Made by a program: the position numbers and the translations under genes. A DNA stretch of 64,000 nucleotides from Bilabrum cf. latius (taxonomy: Eukaryota > Bigyra: Bicosoecida > Bigyra > Bicosoecida), in the NCBI GenBank assembly GCA_965178125.1, contig OZ237757.1, forward strand, positions 62,001-126,000. The letters run 5' to 3'. The notes under the pieces were generated by a model. It saw nothing but the letters and a program-made list of their open reading frames with translations. It searched no databases and was not told the DNA's origin. Of this stretch, positions 45,073 through 55,114 are shown piece after piece. The stretch's first letter is position 1. Each line of letters starts with the position of its first letter.

Positions 45073-47370
45073 TCAGCCGTGATGGTACGGCGCAGGCAGC
45101 GGGTTGGGCGTGATCCACTTCTCGACCTCCTCCCGCAGCCGCTTGGAGAGCCTCGCCACGATGCCCTGCATGCCCTCGTGCTCGGCAAAGTTCTGGTATT
45201 CGCCACGCACATAGTCGTCGTACACCCACGCCAGCCCGTCGTCCCCCGTGTGGTTGAAGAGCTCCCGTCCCACGATTTGAGACCAGTCGGGCCGCAGCTG
45301 CTCTCCGTTCCACACGGCCCACTCCGTGTACCTCCACTCGCCCAGATCCTGCCCCTTGGTCCGAATGCTGTACCCCATGTAGTCCAGCGCATCGCGGTGC
45401 ACCCAGTGGCAGTCCGACATGGAGTCCCAGGAGACCGTGTGGTTGTTCTCGTCCCCGGGACCGCCCCTCGTGTCGTCGTAGTCGAGGCTGCTCGTGTTCT
45501 GCCAGCACCGGGGGAACTGCGTCAGCACCACGTCCTTCACCGTCGTACGGTTGGGGTCCTTGAGCACGGGCACGAGGGAGACGCCTCCGAGGTTCTCCGT
45601 GCCCTTGCCCTGGGGCGGCTGTCCCATGGCCAGCTCCACCAGGGTGGGATACAGGTCCACTGCCTCCGCCAGGGCCTGCGTGTGGGCCCCCTTGGAAGCC
45701 TCCATCCTGGGGTCGGCGATGATGAAGGGGATGCGGGTGCCGCGCTCGTCGGGGGTCATTTTGCAGGTCACGTCTGCGTAGGGCAGGAAGGAGAAGGAGT
45801 CGGAGTCAGAAAAGAGGTGGGGGTGAGAGGCGGCGAGGAGTGGGGATGAGGGGGAAACAATCAAAGACCGAAGGGATGCCAAGCAGCAGGGGAGAGGGTA
45901 TAAGCTAGATCCCACCCATTCACCTACTCCACCATTCTCCCCCACAAAAGTGCGCGAATTCACGTCGGTTACATACACCAGCCAGCGGCAATGCACGTCC
46001 TTGCGCGTTGCCTCTCTCTCACCTGCCTCTCCCAAGCTCCACCCGTGGTCTCCTATGAAGCTGTACACCACGTCGTCCTTCACCCCGAGCTCCTCCAGCT
46101 TGTCCAAGACCTCTCCGATCAAAGAGTCCACGTACGAGATGCAGCTGTAGTAGGCGCGGCGGTACGTCTTCCAGAGATCGTCCGACCACGGAGGCACGCC
46201 GTATCCCTTGCTGTCCCAGAGCCCGCCCACCGAGAACTCGGCGCACTCGTGCCAGTGCAGGTGCGGGATGTCGTCGGGCCACGCCTTGTACTTTGGCGCA
46301 GTGACATTCTCCTCGGGAATCAAAAAGTCCAGGGGGAAATCCCACGTGATGTGGGGCTTGTGGATGCCCACACCGGCAAAGAAGGGCTTGCCGGTTTCCT
46401 TGTATTCCTTGACGGCATCTGGGAGCATGCTGAGCACGCTGTCGACGGACCACATGTCCGTCAGCTTCCCGTCGGCCGTGAGATTGTGCATGCACCAGAA
46501 GCCCTGCTGCTCCTTTGGCACCCCGCAGCACTTCTCTTTGCACTGGTTGGGCGAGTTGGGACCCCCGTCCGTGTAGCCAGGGGTGCTCCAGCTGTACGGC
46601 AGGTCGAAATTGTAAGGCACGCCCTCGTGGAAGAGCTTGCCCCCGCCGAATGTGTTGTAGCCCGAGGCCTTGAAGATCTGAGGGAGACTAAGCCAGTCGT
46701 TACCTACGTCAAACTCTCTGAAATCATTTTCGAACGAATACGTTTTGGTTGCGTCGGGTCGCCTGCCTGACATGAACGAGTTGCGGCTCGGTGCGCAGTA
46801 GCTCTGAGTACAGAAGGAAAGAGCAAGGTCGAAGCTGGCAAACATTAGACAATCTCAGAACCTATCAGAAAGATGCCCGAGCTTGGTAGCTCTCACGAAT
46901 TGAACATACGCAGACCGGAACGTCACGCCCTCTGCCGCGATTCTCTCGAGGGCAGGCGTGTGACCCGCATCAAGGCCGTAGAGCGGTAGGCTTGGCCGCA
47001 TATCGTCCGATACGATAAACACAACTGGGCGGGCTCCTTTGGGGGCTTTCTGTGGAGCTGGGTTGTACACAACCGGATTCTCGCGGAGCTGGCCGTACGC
47101 AGCGCCAGACTTCGAGTTGGGCTTGACCCTGGCAAGATCAAAAAAGTTCTTGAGCTAGCACAAGCCCCCTGCAAATGACCAGGCAATGCATATATTCCCC
47201 GCTCGGTCGCACCGCTCGCAGCATTCGGCTGCCGACTGAGTGTTGACGCTAGCAAAGGAGGGGCCTTCAATCACCTGCCCTGCCGTGCTAGAACCCGCTC
47301 CACAATGGCCAGAGCCTAATACAGCGTGTACAAGGGAGCTCGCTACGATCAGCGCACCGATGGATTTCAT
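45073..47370 (-). CDS. Iduronate-2-sulfatase-like enzyme with N-terminal PAN/apple-like domain, 651 aa
   Basis: Exons 47370-46897, 46803-46023 and 45773-45073 end in TGA. A signal peptide (MKSIGALIVASSLVHAVLG) precedes a small Cys-rich module, SAAECCERCDR, CIAWSFAGGLC, then TAG (47155), then LKNF. PAN-like modules commonly read C-x-L-K here. The sulfatase domain follows: VVFIVSDDMRPSL, SYCAPSRNSFMSGRRP (formylglycine Cys), GGGKLFHEG, VGIHKPH, GDHGWSLGE and RGTRIPFIIADPR. This pattern is that of iduronate-2-sulfatase and choline-sulfatase relatives. It is likely secreted or vacuolar, acting on sulfated polysaccharide; the exact bond is unknown. It is divergent from the GH10 gene 150 bp away. 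Confidence 0.9.
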
Positions 47371-47520
47371 TGGATGCGAAAGAATGAATGACGCGCCAAC
47401 CGGATCGATATTGGTTCCGGAATTCTCTTTCTGGCCCCCCAGTCCATTGTTTACGAAAGAATTGCTTCAGTATCGGTCCTGGTAGAAGGTCAAAAGCATT
47501 ATTATCTAAACCGGAGCTCG
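47371..47520. promoter_or_regulatory. Bidirectional promoter between sulfatase and GH10 genes
   Basis: Exactly 150 bp separate the two start codons. Shared control of two secreted carbohydrate-active enzymes is plausible but only inferred. Confidence 0.5.
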
Positions 47521-49590
47521 ATGAAGTTATCCAAGCGACGACTGGCGCTGCTCTATTCAGTTGCAGCAGTTGCACTTGCGATCCATTCCCTCGCTGCGAG
47601 GCTTCCTCCTGGAAACAGCACAATCGTGGGCAACTTTGCACTAAATTCCCAGTGCCACTCGCCTGGCTCGCAGTACGCGACCTGCACCAGATACAAGACA
47701 GATGGACAAGATGTTCTGGAGGTGAACGTGACCGAGGTGCAGTCGAATCCGTACGATATTGGGGTTGATGCGTCCAACATCATGCAAGTGTCAGATCGAG
47801 ATATTGGAATCGTAGTTGTCGAAGTTCGTTCCTCTGTGGAGCAGCTGCCGGTCACGTTCAGCTTCCAGCGACAGGTCCCTCCGAACCAGTACTCGGGCGG
47901 CCTGGACGCCTACATCAACGTGAGCACGACCTGGCAGGAGTACTCGCTCCCCTTTAGGTTCAAATACACGAGCAGTCCGGGAGACGCGCGCCTGCAGATG
48001 ACCCTGGGCTACAGGGCCCCGGCCGTGATCCAGATCCGGGGAGGAGCAGTGTACCGCTGGCCGCAGTCCAGCGGGCTGACGGCCCAGGACCTCCCGGTGT
48101 GCTGCAACTTCTCGTACCCGGGGAGAGACCCGCAGGCACCGTGGCGGGAGGCCGCTCGGGAGCGCATCCAGCGGGTGAGGAGGGGGAGCGTTCGGGTCAC
48201 CGTGAAGAGGAAGGACACGGGGGAGCCGGTGCCCGGCGCACTCGTCACAGTCAACCAGCAGAGCCACGCCTTCCGGCACGGGACGTGCGTGGACGCCTCT
48301 GTGATATCCGGCGTGGAGCAGGACGTGCCGTACATGGAGGTGTTGGAGGGCAAGCGGGGGGCCAGTGCGAGGGGGGACAGGATGTTCAACGCGGCCGTGT
48401 TCGAGGGAGACATGAAGTGGCCTCCGTGGGAGAACAACAAGACGCAGCAGCAAGCTCTGGATGCGTACGCGTGGCTCAAGCAGAGGGGCTACTTTGTCCG
48501 CATGCACAACCTCGTGTGGCCTGGCTCGCAGCCGGGTCACCTGCCCCAGTACATCCTGGACGAGGTGTCCAACGGGACTGCCCCGAGGCGGGTCATGGCT
48601 CAGATCCAGAGGCACATTATGGACGAGGCTGGTCGGAGCCAGTTCCAGGGGGGTGGGGTGCAGGGCATTGACGACATCGACGTGGTGAACGAGCCTTACT
48701 CGAACCACCTGCTGCAGGACTTCTTCAACGACTCTAACCGCTGCATCGCCACCTGGCTGCACGTGGCCAAAGTGGCCAATCCGGGGGCCAGGCTCCGGAT
48801 CAACGACGCCCACTCGGGCACAGGGACCACGCAGTCGGACCACTTCCCCTTTGACGTGCAGCTGTACACGGAGCTGCTGGGCAAGTACCAGGCCCCGCTG
48901 GGCGGAGCTGGATTCGAGTCGCACCTGTCGTGGAACGGCGTGTCGATCCCTCAGCTGATCGACCGCATGACCCAGGCAGGGGCACTCGCCATGGAGTTCG
49001 ACTCGGGGAGGTTCGACGAGTTGGACGAGTACGAAGCGGAGGAGGACAGGTTCGTGGAGTTCACAGCGGAGGACAAGGAGGACTTCGTGAGCTGGTGGTG
49101 GAAGCGGTGGCGGCTGCCCGGCACGACCATCCCAGCGGAAGTGGCGGCCAGGCCCGAGGTGCAGCGCGGGATGGAACCCCTGTTCACGGTCAGGATCACG
49201 GAGCACGACATGCACAACCCCGACGGGGAGCTGGGCGCCGACGTGGTCCGCGACATGCTGACGGCGTGCTTCGCGTCTCCCGTGTGCGACGGTTTCCTGA
49301 CCTGGGGCTTCAGCGATGAGCGGTCCTGGGTGGGCAATGCGCCCTTCTTCCTGGCAAACTACACCGAGAAGCCCGCGGCCGCGGTGTACCGGCAGCTGCT
49401 GTTCGAGGAGTGGTTCACGGTGGATGAGAACGCGACAGCGGGGCAAGGGGGGGAGGCCTCGGTGGAGGTGTGGCAGGGCGTGCACGAGGTGCGGGCCGCA
49501 TCTCCGGATGGAGGGCTGAGCGGCAACGCCACTGTGGTGGTGCCGCAATTCTTCGGCGGGACTGTGACGGTTGATGTGATAGTGGATTGA
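47521..49590 (+). CDS. Glycoside hydrolase family 10 enzyme (xylanase-like), 689 aa
   Basis: A single exon, ATG 47521 to TGA, and the only full-length gene model here without an in-frame TAG. A signal peptide or anchor (RLALLYSVAAVALAIHSLAA) is followed by a beta-rich region (about 35-190) resembling a carbohydrate-binding module. The GH10 barrel shows FNAAVFEGDMKWPPWE, VRMHNLVWPGSQPGHLP, the acid/base motif DVVNEPYSNH (Glu near 387) and the nucleophile motif VRITEHDMHNPDGELG (Glu near 560), then DGFLTWGFSDERSW. GH10 enzymes cut beta-1,4-xylan. The substrate loop differs from the usual RGH-x-L-x-W (here RMHNLVW), and a long insert (about 480-545) lies before the nucleophile strand. Confidence 0.9.
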   Translation: MKLSKRRLALLYSVAAVALAIHSLAARLPPGNSTIVGNFALNSQCHSPGSQYATCTRYKTDGQDVLEVNVTEVQSNPYDIGVDASNIMQVSDRDIGIVVVEVRSSVEQLPVTFSFQRQVPPNQYSGGLDAYINVSTTWQEYSLPFRFKYTSSPGDARLQMTLGYRAPAVIQIRGGAVYRWPQSSGLTAQDLPVCCNFSYPGRDPQAPWREAARERIQRVRRGSVRVTVKRKDTGEPVPGALVTVNQQSHAFRHGTCVDASVISGVEQDVPYMEVLEGKRGASARGDRMFNAAVFEGDMKWPPWENNKTQQQALDAYAWLKQRGYFVRMHNLVWPGSQPGHLPQYILDEVSNGTAPRRVMAQIQRHIMDEAGRSQFQGGGVQGIDDIDVVNEPYSNHLLQDFFNDSNRCIATWLHVAKVANPGARLRINDAHSGTGTTQSDHFPFDVQLYTELLGKYQAPLGGAGFESHLSWNGVSIPQLIDRMTQAGALAMEFDSGRFDELDEYEAEEDRFVEFTAEDKEDFVSWWWKRWRLPGTTIPAEVAARPEVQRGMEPLFTVRITEHDMHNPDGELGADVVRDMLTACFASPVCDGFLTWGFSDERSWVGNAPFFLANYTEKPAAAVYRQLLFEEWFTVDENATAGQGGEASVEVWQGVHEVRAASPDGGLSGNATVVVPQFFGGTVTVDVIVD

Positions 49591-49676
49591 TCCTAGCTGG
49601 GCGTATACATGCATTGAAAATATACGTTGATGGCTTCCATATCCTGGATCTTGTGTCACCCGCTCGGCCCTTGTTG

Positions 49677-49811
49677 TCCCCCAAGCGCCGCCAGATGGGC
49701 CTCCAGCTCCCTCACCCGAGCCCCCCAAGCGCCGCCAGATGGGCCTCCAGCTCCCTCACCCGAGCCCCCCAAGCGCCGCCAGATGGGCCTCCAGCTCCCT
49801 AACCCGAGCCT
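49677..49811. repeat. 44-bp tandem repeat, three units
   Basis: Three units of AAGCGCCGCCAGATGGGCCT... lie end to end. The unit nearest 49811 is the last coding part of the ankyrin gene. Because 44 is not a multiple of three, the next unit is read in another frame and supplies the TGA stop at 49756. Confidence 0.85.
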
Positions 49812-51736
49812 GCAGCGCTTCTGCTTGCCCTGCCTGCACCCGCCTCGACTCGATCCACGCCATCCCACCCGTATCCAGCAAGGCCCCCCGCTCTTGCAGC
49901 ACCCTCACACACTCGATGTGCCCCCCCTCCAGAGCTGCCTGCAGCGGACTCACCAGCTGCCCACCCGACGACCGACCCTTGCGCTCCAGCCCGCCCGCCA
50001 GCTTACCCAGCCTCAGCCTCCTGGCCAGCTCCATGGGCCTGCCTTCGCTGGCTGCCTGGAACACCATCCCAGCGTCCCTCTGGGCGGCAGCCGCTTGCCT
50101 CCACAGTAACAGTCGTTGGGCCCCGAGGCTGAATCGCTTGATCAGGCGGATCGTTTCGTTGTAGAAGCACATTGACACCATCGGCTTGGTACCAGTGGCT
50201 ATCGGCATATTCGCTGGCGTCTTCCCACTGGAATTGACGGCGTCTTTCCCAGCTCCCGCGTGCAGCAGCAGCCTCGCACACTCGATCAGTCCTCGCTTCG
50301 CGGCGATGTGCAGTGGCGTCTCCTCGTTTGGGCCGCTGACGTTCACATCGGCTCCTGCGCTGATGAGCGCCGAAACGCAACGCAAGTGCCCGTTTGAGCA
50401 AGCCATGTGTAGTGCTGTGTTTCCGTTGTCTGCCACCAAAGTCACATCTGCCCCGGCCCGCAGCAGCACGCGCACGCAGTCCGAATGACCACCCTTGGAG
50501 GCGATGTGTAACGGGAGCACGCCGCCGAATTTCGATATTGCGGGGCTGGCCCCAGCGTTTATCAGCCTTTCAGCACACTCCGTGTGTCCGTTCTAGCACG
50601 CCAAGTACAGAGCCGTTGTTCCACTTCCCCCTTTGGTGTCCACGATTGCTTTGGCTTCCAGCAGCTCGCGCACGCAGGCACCGTGCCCGTTCAGACTCGC
50701 AACGTGCAGCGCTGTGAAAGCACCGGGCCGCAAAGCGTTTACATTGGCACCAGCAGCTAGCAGCACTCGAGTGCACTCCTCATGTCCGTTCTAGCAAGCG
50801 AGAAACAGAGCGGTCTCGCCTCGGTGGGCTTCCACATTGGCGTCTGCCCCTGCCTCGAGCAGTACACGCACGCAGGTAGCGCTGCCCTTGGAGCTGGCGG
50901 CGTGCAAGGGCACAAAACCACCTTGCTTCTCCACCTTCGGGCTGGCCTTGGCGTCCAACAGCAGCTGCGAGCACCCCACATGTCCGTTCTAGCACGCAAC
51001 GTACAGGGCGGTGGTGCCGTTCCTGTTCCTGGCATTCACGGCCGCATCGGCCTGAAGCAGCAAGCCCGCGCACTCGACGTGCCCATGCATACAGGCAAGG
51101 TGCAGTGGCGTGCTGTCGTCGTTGTCAGCGGCATTCGCGTTGGCGCTGCCTTTCCCCAGAAGAGCTGCGGCGCAGCCTGCATGGCCATTGGAGCAGGCCA
51201 AGTGCAGCGGCGTCCTCCCGCGCTGCGATACCTTCTTTGCCCCCGCGCCAGCCAATAGAAGCACGCCCACACATTCGGAATGGCCGCGCGAGCTTGCAGC
51301 ATGCAAGGGATACAGGAGATCTAAAGCTGGCAGGTCTACGTTGGCGCCCGCCTCGATCAGTCTGCGTAAGCACTCTGCGTGGCCCTGCTTGGCGAAACAG
51401 TACGCCGACGTTTCTGCTAGGCCATTCTAAGCATTGGGGTTAATACCGTGTCCTAGGAGAACCGAAACTAGGTCTGGATTGCCGCTGATCGCTGCGATAC
51501 CGAAACGGATCAATCGTAAGTTGATGATGACAAGACTTTTACAATCGCCACCGAAGGTCAACATGTTAGGTCTAAGTTGCACGCGTCACTGCCATGAATC
51601 TCTCACCGGCGACATGCAGCAACGAGTCGCTGCCGTCTACAATCTTTGCTAGAGCTGGATCCTAGTCTAGCAGGTGCTACGCCTGGCGTTTATCCCCGCT
51701 CTTGACGGCTGCAATGATGGGATCGGCTTTGTCCAT
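49756..51736 (-). CDS. Ankyrin-repeat protein, 621 aa, two exons
   Basis: Exon 1 (51736-51607) and exon 2 (51491-49756) join across a 115-nt GTGAGA...TCGCAG intron to give DSLLHVAAISGNPDLVSVLL. Six TAG codons are in frame. Two are in exon 1 (RQA-UAG-HLLD-UAG-DPALA). One is in GINPNA-UAG-NGLAETS, and three fall at the same ankyrin position, LYVAC/FLAC/LYLAC-UAG-NGH (50989, 50791, 50593). The gene has roughly nine ankyrin repeats, then a helical C-terminal region (ETIRLIKRFSLGAQRLLLW) and a leucine-rich coiled coil cut by the 44-bp repeat. Probably a cytosolic scaffold. With the standard code it breaks into five or more fragments. Confidence 0.88.
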
Positions 51737-51862
51737 AGTGAACAGGACGCTCAAATGAAGCGCAGAAGCACACTTTCGCAGTCGTGTGAATAGTTGTGAC
51801 GTCTTGTCGATCGTGCTTGGTGAGGCACGCACTGGATCGATCGGAGATCGATTGACCAGCGC

Positions 51863-54800
51863 TCAGTCTGGCCCGCTTTCCTCCAGCTCCTCCTCGCACT
51901 GATCCATCACATTGCCCCAGTCCACCGGCGCAGGATCGCTCGCCTCGCTCCCCGCCCCGCCAGACCCCCCTCCGATCGACCACGCCCTCCTGGCCGCACC
52001 ACTCCCACTCCCATTCGCACCCGTGTACCCCACACCTGCACCTGCACCTGCACCTGCACCTGCACCTGCACCTGCACCTGCACCTGCACCTGCACCTGCT
52101 CGCCCCCCCAGGGCCACAGCCCCAGCCCTTCCACTCGCCCTTCCACTCGCTCCCATCCACAGCCCCGTATCCTCCTCGTCCTCCCCCGAAGGAGGCTCCA
52201 TGGTCTCCCACGGCTTCACACTGCCAGGCCCCGTGCCCTTCCTCTTCTCCTTCGCCTTCTCATTCCCACTAATGCCACCACCACCACCACCACCACCACT
52301 GGCTCTCCATGGTGCTCCCCGCATGCCGCTGTTCCCCGCGCCCCCTCCCGCATCGCCGCCCAGCCCCAAGTCCCACGGCCTGCGCTTGTCTGCACCACTC
52401 CCGCCTTCGCCTCCTGCCTTCCCTCCTCCGCTTGCTCGCACTGGCTGCGGGTTTTCGGTCTGCCCCGCGGTGCTTCTTCTTGCGCCTGTCGGACGTGCCG
52501 TTCCAACTCCTCGAGGCGTTGGCTTCTCACGAGGGCTCCCACTCCCGGGCCCTCTGCTCTAGCCCCTTGCCGAGCTCTGGCTCTAGCCCTGGCCCTGGCT
52601 CTTGGCGTACTGTTGCTGCTGCTGCTGTCTCCATGCCCACCCCCTCTTGCTCCCAGGATCCCGCTGTCTCCAGGCCTCGACAGCCGCCAGCACGGCCTCG
52701 TTGAGCAGGTTCTCGTTCACCTGCAGCGTGTGCTTCCTCCTCTCGATCGCACCGGGCAGCCCCAGCTCCTCGGCAGCGTCGATGCAGTCCGAGCACACGC
52801 AGCTGCCAGGTAGGCCGCACGGCAGGGCGGCGTGGTGCGTGGCGTGCCCGCACTTGGCACAGAACTCGGTGGCGCAGTTGCAGCACTTGTGACGAGTGCG
52901 CCACTTCTTGATCCAGCCCCCTACCATCCCAAACGGCAGCCCGCAGATCTCGCAGTCTGCGATGGGCCCTCGCTGGGTGTGCACGCCCCGCATGCGGTCG
53001 TGTAGCAGGTACCCGGGCGCGCTCCTCGCTGCCTCTTGCACGGCTTTGTAGTCCTCGTTGGACGCCCGGCCCCGGTCCCTGGTGTGGCCGTGCCCTGGCT
53101 TGGCCTCGCCCCCGACCGCCCCCCTTTCATCTGCTCTTCTCGCCTCCTCCTCCTTGCCGCGTATGTCCGTGGTCACGTCCTCGTTGTTAAGGTACACGGG
53201 CTCCCCCGTCCCGTCCTGCATGAGCTGGTGCTTCCTCCTCTTCGCCTGCCCCCCCCTGGTCACAGTGGCGCTGATCAGGTCGCGCATCAGCTGGGGCCCC
53301 TTCCAAACTCGAGAGAGGTAGTAGGCCAGTCCGACTAGTGACAGTAATAGCGTACTCCAGACCTCCCGAGGGATCAGCCCGGGCAGCATTGTGATAAAGG
53401 CAAAGAGATCGCCCAGCAGGGTGCGCGGGCGGGGTGCGGGATGCGGGGCACCACCGCTGGACCCAGGGGGAGAGGAAGGGCCGTCGCTTGATCTGGTTCG
53501 TTCCTGCCTCTCGGTGTTCGCAGTGGATGGCGGGCCCTCGGCGGTTGAGGGCGAGGACCTCTCTGGCTAGGGCGAAGGCGAAGGCGAAGTCGAGCGGCGT
53601 GCCCTGTCTTTGCTGTGCCTCCCGTCCCCAATCGCAACGAGAGCCCCTCCGTGCAATGCACCTGCTGCGGGCTGCCTCCTGCGTCTGTGCCTACCCGCAG
53701 TGCCACTGCTTTCGCTGTCAAGTTTGGGAGCAGAGCTGGGGCCCCCGCTCTCCAGAGTCCCCCCAGCTTCGCCCCTTGTGCCTTGCGCTTCACCTCGCCC
53801 CGGCCTGGCCCTCTCTGCGCCTGCCCCGAGCAGCTTGTCGGCCGACTCGCACAGCATCGTGGGCAGCGATACGTGGCTCGAGTCGGACCAGGGACTGTGT
53901 CCCACCCTGGACCAGGCCATCACGCTGTACTCGTAGGCCACCTCCATCTCAACCTCGTCCCAGAACACGGGCTCCGGCCCGGCGTACACCTCCCGCCAGA
54001 CGTGCTCGTGAGGGTGCGGGTGCTCACTCGTCACGCTTGACACTGGCGCCGAGGATCCGTCCGGCATCACGCGCACCTGGGGCTTGCCAGCGCCCGCGGA
54101 CCCAGCGCTGCCACTGCCACGCCCAGCGAGAGGGCCGCGGTTGACGATCACAGGCCGTCTTCGGACCACGTAGCGGTGCACTCCCGGCTGGTCATGAGGT
54201 TCATGCATTTGCCACCCGAGTTGTACCCTCCTGCACTGGCTCGAGATCATGTAGGGGGACTCCGGCGCAGGGGGCAGGTCGGAGGTGCCCATGAGCAAGG
54301 CGCCGAGCGCGCTCCACACCCGCTTGCGCTCGTTGCTGTCTAGCCGCAACTGTGTGGCGTACTTGCTTACCCCCGTTCCGTTCAGGTCCATGCGCAGCTT
54401 TGGCAGGATGCTCACGGTCCAAGCGAGCTTCTGCACGCGGGCGGCGGCCTTAGGCAGCTCCACAGCGTGCCGGAACCAGAGCTGAAGCTCATCGCGGGTC
54501 ATGCGACGCGCCAGGCGCTACCAGTACGAATTGGCCTCATCACTAGAAATAGAGGACTCCTAGTAATCAGCACTACCGGGTGCTTCTGGGTTGCCACCGT
54601 TGTTGCTTTCAACACCAGCCTCGATGCGAGACCTCGAAGCCTTACCTAGGGCCGCGTTGGCATCCATCGCGTGAAACGTATGCTCAACTGCTTCACTCTG
54701 ATACTCCTCGGCAGTGGATTCCTAGACAAGGCTAGAAACTTCGTTCGCTTCCAGCACCCCGTCTCCATCGGTATCTATGCTGTTGAAGAGGTCTCCCCAA

Positions 54801-55003
54801 ACCTGATGTTCGCGAGCTGCCAGCCCCTCTGACTCGTCAATGTCTACTGAATCATAATGTACGTCCTCGGATATAGTGTGGACACATATCGAGACTAGGA
54901 TGGTGATGACGAGCCAACGTGGAGAAACTCCGGCGCGGACGGCTCGAGAGCCACCAAAGGCAGATGAGTGGCATATGGTTGCCTGCTGATGAATAGCTTG
55001 CAT
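51863..55003 (-). CDS. EF-hand / SAM-like / fibronectin III / FYVE-like zinc finger protein, 1,046 aa
   Basis: One frame from ATG 55003 to TGA 51863 with six TAG codons (54722, 54560, 54518, 53567, 52583, 52559). A signal anchor (WLVITILVSICVHT) precedes an EF-hand loop (SIDTDGDGVLEANE). A degenerate second EF-hand and a SAM-like helical unit follow (DEANSYW-UAG-RLARRMTRDELQLWF). Next is an FN3-like domain (about 210-400, RYVVRRRPVIVN, YEYSVMAWSRVGHSPWS), then a hydrophobic segment (EVWSTLLLSLVGLAYYL). A FYVE-type zinc finger comes last (CEICGLPF, RTRHKCCNCATEFCAKCGH, CVCSDC). The C-terminus is disordered, with a (GA)n run. It is likely a membrane-associated Ca- and phosphoinositide-linked protein; function is inferred from domains only. 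Confidence 0.82.
52030..52100 (-). repeat. TGCACC hexamer repeat
   Basis: About eleven to twelve TGCACC units inside the EF-hand/FYVE gene encode (Gly-Ala)n and keep the frame open to the TGA at 51863. Confidence 0.85.
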
Positions 55004-55114
55004 GGGGGTTTGGTGGTTTCCAGGTGGTTTTACTCTCTCGGGCAAGGATAATCTGACAGGCAGACAATCTGCCGCCAGGAACCGGAATTCTTACCGGAAT
55101 TGCCGGGAACCCAA

